Positions 44,821 through 51,217 of a stretch of 51,217 bases of DNA are shown piece after piece (within the stretch, counting starts at the first letter, position 1; every line of letters begins with the position of its first letter). The stretch spans positions 1 to 51,217 of the forward strand of contig NIUT01000209.1 in NCBI GenBank assembly GCA_002254365.1, written 5' to 3'. This stretch comes from Nitrospira sp. UW-LDO-01 (lineage in GTDB: Bacteria; Nitrospirota; Nitrospiria; Nitrospirales; Nitrospiraceae). The notes beneath the pieces are model-generated. The model worked only from the letters and a program-made list of their open reading frames with translations, was not told the origin of the DNA and ran no database searches. Both the position numbers and the translations under genes were made by a program.

Positions 44821-46131
44821 ATGAACTCCGCTGACCCGTTCGAGTCATTTCGCCGTCACGTTAGTCGGCAGGCTCACCGTGTTCCTAAACAGTGGGATGC
44901 TTCAAGGGGACTGCTCGAAAAAAGGACGTTCACCTCGACGGTCGATAGCCTCGTCTCTGCTATTAAAGAACAGCCACTTCCGGACAGTGTGAAAACGATC
45001 TTGCTCCAATTGTTTGAGGAGAAACGACCACAGCGTGTGCAAGATCTCGACGGAGAGTATCTCAAACGGGTGACGGGTCTTCCGCCTGCCAAGGCCATGC
45101 GGGCACTCACCATTGCATTTGGTTTAGTGCCTGCGCCGGCCTCGAAATGGCCGATGAGCTCCCTCTCGAGTGAGGCAATAGAAGGAGTAGTGCGTGGCCT
45201 TACCAATCCGTTCGATCTCCTCATGCATGCTGATGTGGCCTCTGTGCTCGATATTGGCACGGGGGACCTATCGTTCGCCGAAGAACTCGCCGATCAGTAT
45301 GGGCCCCCGCTCCATCAGCGGGATCGGCCCCTTATTCTCCATGGGGTGGATCGGCTCGATCCGCAATCACAGTTAGGAGGCCCCCTTCACGCCGATTCAG
45401 GCAGACTGCACAAGTTACAACAGAGACAGGGGTTCTCCTTCGCCTTTTTCGGCCATCAGGACGTATTCAATCTGAATGAGCTCGATGGGCGTGACCTCCT
45501 CGCGCCGCGTTATACCGTGGCCACCTGTTGGGCTCCGGCCACGCCGACGTTTGCGTACGAACCGAGTCGGCTCTCGCCTGCGGTCATTCACGAGGAGCTG
45601 CAACGGACCAAGGGCGCCTTTCGCCTGACGTATTTTGGGAAAGAACCGGCGTTGGAAGTTCTGCACGGGACTCGTGCCCTGCTCTTCCCACCCTGGAAGT
45701 TTGATGTCATTGGCCCGCTGGCGTTGCTGCAGCTGCTCGTCCAGCGGGGCTCTCTCGTGGTGCTGGGTTCTGTGGACGACCAGGTGTTTTGGGAAATCCT
45801 GGCCCAGTTGCTGGATGATCCACGCTATCGTCCCCAGGACGAACCGTTTCATGCGGGAAACCTTCCTGCCATATTTGGTGGGATCTACGATCAGCTTACG
45901 AGCCTACCGATTGGTGCGTCAGTGGTGCTCGCCGACCTAGGAATCCTTCGACGTCGGTTGCCTCCTGCGGATCGGTCGGCTTCCACAGATCAATCGACCG
46001 GGCTCTTTCGCTACGTTCGCATCAGTCGTGGCGCCACCTTCGCAGACATGCCTGCCAGTAGTACCGCGCGAAAGTTTTCAGCCATGACCGAGGAAGTGCC
46101 GCCCTGGCTGCTTACGCTTGTTCCGGCGTAA
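44821..46131 (+). CDS. Methyltransferase-like protein of unknown specificity
   Basis: This protein of about 436 residues starts at ATG 44821. The track start at 44761 adds a basic, doubtful leader. Residues about 140-160 read VASVLDIGTGDLSFAEELA, a class I SAM-binding motif I. A following LILHGVDRLDP may hold the acidic residue at the end of strand 2. The N-terminal 120 residues are helical (RVQDLDGEYLKRVTGLPPAK) and the C-terminal 150 residues are unrecognised. It may methylate a macromolecule or be a degenerate SAM-fold protein. It precedes the MoxR gene by about 140 bases but need not belong to that operon. Confidence 0.55.
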   Translation: MNSADPFESFRRHVSRQAHRVPKQWDASRGLLEKRTFTSTVDSLVSAIKEQPLPDSVKTILLQLFEEKRPQRVQDLDGEYLKRVTGLPPAKAMRALTIAFGLVPAPASKWPMSSLSSEAIEGVVRGLTNPFDLLMHADVASVLDIGTGDLSFAEELADQYGPPLHQRDRPLILHGVDRLDPQSQLGGPLHADSGRLHKLQQRQGFSFAFFGHQDVFNLNELDGRDLLAPRYTVATCWAPATPTFAYEPSRLSPAVIHEELQRTKGAFRLTYFGKEPALEVLHGTRALLFPPWKFDVIGPLALLQLLVQRGSLVVLGSVDDQVFWEILAQLLDDPRYRPQDEPFHAGNLPAIFGGIYDQLTSLPIGASVVLADLGILRRRLPPADRSASTDQSTGLFRYVRISRGATFADMPASSTARKFSAMTEEVPPWLLTLVPA

Positions 46132-46271
46132 GTTAGGTGGAATTCAGCGTTGGTGCGATCTCACAGACGTGCGAATCACGCGATTCATTGACCGTCTTCA
46201 GGCCCTTTGCTAGACTTCGATCGTGTCCGATCACCACGCACTTCTCCAGTATTCCAGACGCTAATCCCATC

Positions 46272-47213
46272 ATGACTTCTACGGAGACCATCCGGGCCAT
46301 TCAGGAGAACATTGCTCGGGTGATCAAAGGGAAACCCCATGTCATCGAGATGTGCCTCGTCGCACTGCTCGCTCGCGGGCATCTTCTTCTCGAAGATGTT
46401 CCGGGAGTCGGCAAAACCACGCTGGCTCACAGCCTTGCACGATCGTTGGACTGCTCGTTCAAACGCATTCAATTTACAAGCGATCTGCTGCCGTCTGACA
46501 TTGTGGGCGTGTCGATTTTCAATCGACAGAAGCAGGCGTTTGAGTTCATCCCCGGACCCATTTTCGCGAATATAGTCCTGGCGGATGAAATCAATCGTAC
46601 GACGCCGAAGACTCAGAGCAGCCTGTTGGAGGCGATGAGTGAGGCGCAGATTTCGTTCGACAATAAGACCTATCCGCTCAGTCCGCCGTTTATGGTCATC
46701 GCGACACAAAACCCTGCTGAGTATCATGGAACCTTCCCACTTCCGGAGTCACAACTCGACCGGTTCTTGATGAGGCTGCGCATCGGCTATCCGGTACCGG
46801 AAGAGGAGAAGAAAGTTCTTGAACGAGCCTCGTCTCTGCACCCAGCTGAAGAGTTGCTCCCACTGTTGACTGCTCCAGAGGTGGTCCAGCTTCAGGACCA
46901 GGTCGACAAGGTCTTTATGGAGGAAAGCCTGACCGACTATCTCCTAGCCGTTGTCCAGAGTACCAGGCAGTCCGAGCTCCTGGCCCTCGGGGTGAGCACA
47001 AGGGGAGCGCTCGCATTGAGTCGCGCAGCGAAAGCCCTGGCGCTCGTGCGCGGACGAACCTATTGCCTGCCGGACGATATTAAAGAGCTCGCTCCGATCG
47101 TGCTGTCTCACCGCATCATGGTGGCACGTCAGGCAGGTCTTCACCAACGAAGTTTTGAGCAAGCTGAACGCATCATCCGCGATTTAGTCGACACGATTCC
47201 TGTGCCGGTCTAG
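46272..47213 (+). CDS. MoxR-family AAA+ ATPase
   Basis: This 313-residue AAA+ chaperone-like ATPase has Walker A LEDVPGVGKTTLAHSLA, Walker B NIVLADEINRTTPKTQSSLLE, sensor 1 VIATQNPAEYHGTFPLPESQ and an arginine-finger region DRFLMRLRIGYP. MoxR ATPases help fold or activate partner proteins containing vWA-type or DUF58 domains. It is the first member of the moxR-DUF58-transglutaminase set. Start ATG 46272; the track's 46137 start adds an unlikely leader. A repeat element separates it from the DUF58 gene. Confidence 0.92.
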   Translation: MTSTETIRAIQENIARVIKGKPHVIEMCLVALLARGHLLLEDVPGVGKTTLAHSLARSLDCSFKRIQFTSDLLPSDIVGVSIFNRQKQAFEFIPGPIFANIVLADEINRTTPKTQSSLLEAMSEAQISFDNKTYPLSPPFMVIATQNPAEYHGTFPLPESQLDRFLMRLRIGYPVPEEEKKVLERASSLHPAEELLPLLTAPEVVQLQDQVDKVFMEESLTDYLLAVVQSTRQSELLALGVSTRGALALSRAAKALALVRGRTYCLPDDIKELAPIVLSHRIMVARQAGLHQRSFEQAERIIRDLVDTIPVPV

Positions 47214-47402
47214 TCTGCATTATTCATGAACAGGTCTGTTGTAATTGCCGATTCGCTGTTGCGACAGGCTGGTAGCCTGCGGGTTTGCCCCACGGACTTC
47301 AGACGTCCTGCACGAGTACGTCTCAGCTCCTGCGGGCTCCGCGAGATGGTCTTACAACGCGGCTTGGCGATTTCTCGACGAACCGTGATGAATGATACGG
47401 GA
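47214..47402. repeat. Inverted-repeat element, second family, copy 2
   Basis: The left edge (gtctgcattattcatgaac) and the reverse complement of the right edge (gtcccgtatcattcatcac) form an imperfect inverted pair. Both resemble the ends of the element at 30191-30405. The inner sequence next to the right edge (ggttcgtcgagaaatcg, reverse complement) matches cagttcgtgacgaaaccg of copy 1. The ORF over it (47226-47426) has no credible features. It starts immediately after the moxR stop, in the middle of an otherwise conserved operon. Confidence 0.6.
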
Positions 47403-47447
47403 CCGTGCGTCTCTGTCCTTTGGTAGCCCTCTCAGAGTTGGTGGCAT

Positions 47448-48569
47448 ATGCCGTTTCAGTTGCCGACGTTCACCCATCGAGTCTTCCGGTATCGCTCCAC
47501 ACGGATCACGTCAGAAGGGCTCCAATTCCTGATCTTTGTGCTGGCAATCGGTATTGCGGCCATCAATACCGGGAATAACCTGTTTTATCTGCTCCTGGCC
47601 ATGATGTTGAGTCTCATTCTGATATCAGGCGTTGCGGCGGAATACTGCTTACGACGACTTGAAGTCCGACGACATCTGCCGGATCTCTTCTTTGTCAACA
47701 CTCCGGTCACCACTGCGATCGTGGTCAAAAACAGAAAGTCGCGATTAGCCAGTTTTTCGCTGACTCTGAGTGATGTCAGAGACAATCAATGCCTCTCCCC
47801 GAACCTGGAGATTCACTCCCTTCCTCCGGGCGCCAGTCAGGTGCTTTCCTACCAGCTGACTCCTACGCATCGTGGAAAATTGCTGTTGAACGGTGTGCGA
47901 ATCAGCACGGAGTTTCCCTTCGGGCTTTTCACAAAACGGGCGTTCTACCCGATGGAGGACACCGTCGTGGTGTGTCCTGAGCTCCAGCCGGTTCATGAAC
48001 GTCTTCTGCGTGGTCTCTTCGCTGCGGGGTACGAACAGGCCGTCCATCGACGGGGGCACGGCAACGATCTCTACAACCTTCGTCTGTACCAGGCGGGAGA
48101 TGACTCCCGAAGTATTCATTGGCCGACGACGGCACGGACCTCCCAGTTGACCATTCGAGAGACCGAGGCAGAGGAGCAACGCCGCGCGATCATCTGTGTT
48201 CCCACAAGTGCTCCGGCGAGTCATGACGCCCCGTTTGAGCGCGCTGTCTCGTTAGCTGCGTCCCTGGTTCAGCATTTGACTCACCACGGCTACTCCATTC
48301 AATTGCGTCTAGGATCAGAGCGCTCGTCGTTTGGCCAGGGAGAAGCGCATCGCCTTGACCTCCTTCGTATGCTGGGCCTCTGCCAACGGGTCATGCCCAC
48401 TGCAGAGTCCATGAAGAAAGACAACTGGACGGACACTCATTCCACGGTTGAAGGAGGCGGAGCGGTGATTGTCATACAAGCCTGGTCTGAATCTGAAGCA
48501 GGAGAGACTGAGCTTCCGTATATCCTGATCGATGGGGAACTCATTCCTGGAGCAGGCCATGCTGCTTAG
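47448..48569 (+). CDS. DUF58 (vWA-like) membrane-anchored protein
   Basis: This 373-residue protein has two N-terminal membrane helices (LQFLIFVLAIGIAAINTGNN and LFYLLLAMMLSLILISGVAA) and a beta-rich region (TPTHRGKLLLNGVRISTEFP, PFGLF). The DUF58 signature RLYQAGDDSRSIHWPTTART is present, where the family is often named for R-Y-GDD-R-IDW. DUF58 proteins pair with MoxR ATPases. It overlaps the following transglutaminase gene by 11 bases. Confidence 0.92.
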   Translation: MPFQLPTFTHRVFRYRSTRITSEGLQFLIFVLAIGIAAINTGNNLFYLLLAMMLSLILISGVAAEYCLRRLEVRRHLPDLFFVNTPVTTAIVVKNRKSRLASFSLTLSDVRDNQCLSPNLEIHSLPPGASQVLSYQLTPTHRGKLLLNGVRISTEFPFGLFTKRAFYPMEDTVVVCPELQPVHERLLRGLFAAGYEQAVHRRGHGNDLYNLRLYQAGDDSRSIHWPTTARTSQLTIRETEAEEQRRAIICVPTSAPASHDAPFERAVSLAASLVQHLTHHGYSIQLRLGSERSSFGQGEAHRLDLLRMLGLCQRVMPTAESMKKDNWTDTHSTVEGGGAVIVIQAWSESEAGETELPYILIDGELIPGAGHAA

Positions 48570-50757
48570 TCAAGCTCTTCATTTAACCTCCATCCTGCTG
48601 GCGTCTGCGTCCTTCATTGGACTGACGCTGGGGGCCGGGTTACCGGAGTGGCTGGCCGCACTGACCGGCGCGACGTTGATCGCAGTGCTCCTACGAAATA
48701 TGGGAATGAAGCCGGTCGATCGACTGACCACGCAGATGCCCGTGTCAGCAATTGGATGGAATCTGATCGTGCTCGGCGGCTTTGTGGGCTTTTGGATCGA
48801 CCTCCTGTGGGTCTCCGGTGATCTACTTCCAGCCGGACTACACTTCTTGATGATTTTGATGGTCATCAAGCTCTTCAACCTCCGACTTCGCCGCGACTAT
48901 CTGCATCTCTACGCGATCAGTCTGGTCGCAATGCTCGCCTCAGGATCTCTCACGACGGATCTGTGGTTCATCCCGATTTTTTCGATCTATCTTCTCGCCG
49001 GAGTCTGGACCCTTCTTCTGTTTCAGTTGACCAAGACGTCGGAGATCAGTGGCAATGCCTGGATGCCCGCGTCTATCCGACATGAGAGTCATGAAGGAGG
49101 CCACCGGGTTTCCCCACGGCTTTTTTGGATAGCGAATGGGTTGGCCTTTGGGGCCTTCCTCATAACCGTGATCATCTTCTTCACCATCCCACGGGTCAAC
49201 GCGGGGATTTACCAGAAAGGATTTGGGGAAAATCTTCGCATGTCCGGGTTTTCCGATAAGGTGAACTTAGGTGCAATTGGATCCATCAAGCGTGACCCCA
49301 GTATCGTGATGCGAGTCGAGTTGCCCAGGAACCCGCTGCATGATGCCAGACCGCTCTATATTCGAGGGATGTCCTTCGATCGGTACGATGGCAAGGTGTG
49401 GACGAATCAACTGAGCTATCGACGGAGTCTCATCGAGGAAAGCCCTGGTACCTTCACGTTTCGGGGAAAACGAACGGTCTCGCGGTCTCAGCTTGGTGAG
49501 GCGATCCAACAGAAAATTCTTCTAGAACCACTGGATACGCCGGTGTTGTTTGCCGCGCCGTTCATCGAAAGCGTGACAGGGATGTTTCCCAGTCTCTTCT
49601 TTGACGCAACCGGTGCAGTCTATTTACCCTTCCCGAGTTCGTCCCGAATCGAATATACCGTCGTGTCTCGTTCTAATGTGCTGGTCCCTGCGGATCTCGG
49701 GTCCGAGTCCGGGGTTTATCCCGAATCGGTGGTCAGGCAGTACTTGCAACTTTCCTTTCAGTCGGATCGCATCAACACACTGGCGGGAGAAGTGACGGAG
49801 AGGCAACAGGGCCCATATGAAAAGGCTACGGCGATTCAAGCGTATTTAACCCGTAACTACCGATACAGTCTGGATGCACCGCTTGCCGAGCAGCAACAAC
49901 CGCTCGAAGAATTTCTTTTCGCGAGAAAGACCGGGTACTGCGAGCACTACGCCACGGCGATGGTCATGATGCTTCGAACCGTTGGAATTCCCGCTCGTCT
50001 GGTGACAGGCTTCATGGCGACGGAATGGAACGAATACGGAAATTACTACGTCGTCAGACAGCAGGACGCCCATGCGTGGGTCGAAGTGTATTTGCCGCAT
50101 TCCGGGTGGATCAGGATGGATCCAACTCCCACCGAAGACAATCCAACGGCTGGAGGCCCGGTATGGAAAGTTCTTGGACCCATCGTGGATAACATCAAGC
50201 TCCAATGGAACCGATTGTTCGTACAGTATAGTGCAGCCGATCAACTGGCCGTCGTTCGCGAATTAAAAGCCGAAGGGATGTCGGTCCGAAACAAAGCACT
50301 GGATTCTATGACTGCCCTGTTCGGCGCCTTCATGACGATTTTGAGTGGGGTCGTGACCCACGATCTATCTCAGATCAGGATCGGGCTTCTGGGAGAGTTT
50401 CTTGGCTTCGCAGTGATAAGCCTCGCCATCTTTTTCTGGTTACGTAGGAGGCGACCGTGGGCAGCCTGGAGTCCCTGGAAAAAGGATCACGACAATGAGC
50501 TGGTCATCGCGCAATATTACCTTCGCATGCGCACCTATCTGGTCGGGCAGGGTTTTTCAAGCTCTACGGCTATCGCACCACTTGAGTTGGTCGAGATCAC
50601 TCAAGCTCGCTGGCGGGAAGCCCATTTTGCGGTGGCGTCGATTACAGAGCTGTATTGCCGGACCAGGTTCGGTCACATTCCGCTTACTCATGAAGACTTG
50701 AAGCGTGTGGAAGACCACCTCCATCGCCTACTGGAACTAAGGAAAGCGCCTCTGTGA
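48559..50757 (+). CDS. TgpA-type membrane transglutaminase (DUF3488 plus transglutaminase-like domain)
   Basis: This protein of about 732 residues has six N-terminal membrane helices (DUF3488, for example WNLIVLGGFVGFWIDLLW) and a periplasmic transglutaminase-like domain. The triad is visible as KTGYCEHYATAMVMMLR (Cys), DAHAWVEVYLPHSGW (His) and RMDPTP (Asp). A final helix (FLGFAVISLAIFFWL) and a cytosolic tail follow. TgpA of Pseudomonas aeruginosa is essential there. Start ATG 48559 has ggagcagg upstream; the track start at 48532 is deeper inside the DUF58 gene. Confidence 0.92.
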   Translation: MLLSQALHLTSILLASASFIGLTLGAGLPEWLAALTGATLIAVLLRNMGMKPVDRLTTQMPVSAIGWNLIVLGGFVGFWIDLLWVSGDLLPAGLHFLMILMVIKLFNLRLRRDYLHLYAISLVAMLASGSLTTDLWFIPIFSIYLLAGVWTLLLFQLTKTSEISGNAWMPASIRHESHEGGHRVSPRLFWIANGLAFGAFLITVIIFFTIPRVNAGIYQKGFGENLRMSGFSDKVNLGAIGSIKRDPSIVMRVELPRNPLHDARPLYIRGMSFDRYDGKVWTNQLSYRRSLIEESPGTFTFRGKRTVSRSQLGEAIQQKILLEPLDTPVLFAAPFIESVTGMFPSLFFDATGAVYLPFPSSSRIEYTVVSRSNVLVPADLGSESGVYPESVVRQYLQLSFQSDRINTLAGEVTERQQGPYEKATAIQAYLTRNYRYSLDAPLAEQQQPLEEFLFARKTGYCEHYATAMVMMLRTVGIPARLVTGFMATEWNEYGNYYVVRQQDAHAWVEVYLPHSGWIRMDPTPTEDNPTAGGPVWKVLGPIVDNIKLQWNRLFVQYSAADQLAVVRELKAEGMSVRNKALDSMTALFGAFMTILSGVVTHDLSQIRIGLLGEFLGFAVISLAIFFWLRRRRPWAAWSPWKKDHDNELVIAQYYLRMRTYLVGQGFSSSTAIAPLELVEITQARWREAHFAVASITELYCRTRFGHIPLTHEDLKRVEDHLHRLLELRKAPL

Positions 50758-50853
50758 AGCGCTAAGCCCCGACAAGCCCCAGATCTCGATTCTATCGGCG
50801 GGCAAGCACAAATCTAAATTTTAGGGCAGGGGAAGGATCGTTTGGCAAGAAGT

Positions 50854-50928
50854 TGGAGCGGGAAAAGGGATTTGAACCCTCGACCCTCGCCTTGGCAAGG
50901 CGATGCTCTACCACTGAGCTATTCCCGC
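50854..50928 (-). tRNA. tRNA-Gly (anticodon GCC)
   Basis: The minus strand folds as a full cloverleaf. Acceptor gcgggaa pairs with ttcccgc, the D arm is gctcagtggtagagc, and the anticodon arm tcgcc-ttgccaa-ggcga has anticodon GCC. The T arm is gaggg-ttcaaat-ccctt. Discriminator T and an encoded CCA complete the 3' end (50854-50856). Confidence 0.96.
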
Positions 50929-50948
50929 TCGCGAACGACCAGGGGCGG

Positions 50949-50977
50949 AGTGTACTGACCTCTCCAGTGACTGTCAA
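50949..50977 (-). promoter_or_regulatory. Promoter of tRNA-Gly
   Basis: On the minus strand TTGACA (50977-50972), a 17-base spacer and TACACT (50954-50949) lie 20 bases before the mature tRNA 5' end. The -35 box is perfect and the -10 box matches four of six. Confidence 0.75.
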
Positions 50978-51217
50978 GCCACGAATCCTATGCAATGCGC
51001 TAGAGCAAATCTGGCTTGGCTACTCATTAAGTCGTTACGAATATGTAACGTAACAAAGTGAGGTGACATAAATTGATAAACAAACCAATTTATCACTTAT
51101 ATATTAGCTACCTATGCAATCTATCGCCACTGCTTTTTAGAGTGATTGCTACGCAGGCTACTCATTTCAACTGCCATGTAATGATAGGGTATCGTCGTTC
51201 AATTGATTCAATAAATA
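50978..51217. other. AT-rich tail with a hairpin, no gene visible
   Basis: From about 51000 the base composition becomes clearly more AT-rich than the rest of the window. A hairpin at 51063-51096 pairs gtga-ataaattg with caatttatcac with one bulged base. No ORF or known element is seen before the window ends. This could be the edge of an acquired region or just a regulatory gap. Confidence 0.35.

Noticed and set aside
47226-47426. 66-residue ORF between moxR and DUF58 genes
   Set aside because: It lies over the inverted-repeat element and has shadow-like composition.
50854-50928. tRNA-Gly as an integration site for an island inside the window
   Set aside because: An element integrated at the tRNA 3' end would lie on the left side, where the transglutaminase gene ends normally about 100 bases away; no integrase or repeat of the tRNA end is seen.
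1-51217. CRISPR array, prophage, restriction or other classic defence system
   Set aside because: No regularly spaced repeats, phage structural genes, nucleases or toxin-antitoxin pairs were found on reading the window.

Overview
The window reads as an ordinary, gene-dense, moderately GC-rich chromosomal segment of a free-living Gram-negative bacterium. Outer-membrane barrel, lipoprotein, Tat, periplasmic cytochrome and L,D-transpeptidase genes point to a diderm. Gene content and repeat style resemble Nitrospira (Nitrospirota). That assignment is inference from recognised protein families, not a database match. There are no phage genes, transposases, CRISPR arrays or toxin-antitoxin pairs.

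Layout. 1-45: 3' end of tRNA-Lys(CUU). 0.2-4.5 kb (minus): a phosphoesterase coupled to a lipoprotein, then a cytochrome P450, with a MITE-like inverted-repeat element between them. 5.0-7.5 kb: a secreted Ser/Gly-rich protein, a second repeat-like block, a frameshifted minus-strand gene, and a YihY/BrkB membrane protein. 7.6-9.7 kb (minus): cytochrome c, DUF1264 lipoprotein, RicT-like PSP1 protein. 9.8-12.9 kb: a HELGH mini-protein, an EVE-domain protein, a YkgJ-type cysteine-cluster protein and ThrH. 13-26.6 kb is an almost continuous minus-strand block. In transcription order it runs rpmH, rnpA, yidD, yidC, mnmE, mnmG, rsmG, parA, parB, two bactofilins, mnmA, two tatA/B-type genes and an outer-membrane porin. 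rpmH is too short for the ORF track. A consensus sigma-70 promoter lies in front of it, and two parS sites bracket rsmG.

27-30 kb (plus): a cell-envelope cluster of a coiled-coil lipoprotein, two L,D-transpeptidases and a third protein that looks like a degenerate transpeptidase. 30.5-34.8 kb (plus): a tight sugar-phosphate operon pgi-pgl-glk-rpiA, followed by an M1 aminopeptidase. 38-42.3 kb: a YbbA/YbbP-type ABC exporter divergent from a TesA-like esterase. 42.3-44.7 kb (minus): a small membrane protein, a SWIM-finger coiled-coil protein and a ChaN-family protein. 44.8-50.8 kb (plus): a methyltransferase-like protein, then a MoxR ATPase, DUF58 protein and TgpA-type transglutaminase, with a repeat element between moxR and the DUF58 gene. 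The window ends with tRNA-Gly(GCC) on the minus strand and an AT-richer tail.

Functionally the central block joins ribosome and tRNA maturation (L34, RNase P, MnmE/MnmG/MnmA, RsmG), membrane protein insertion and export (YidC, YidD, Tat) and chromosome segregation (ParABS, bactofilins). I did not find a clearly new multi-gene system. The least explained items are two families of inverted-repeat elements, the frameshifted gene near 6 kb, the transpeptidase cluster with a dead-looking member, the SWIM-coiled-coil protein and several structured intergenic regions.
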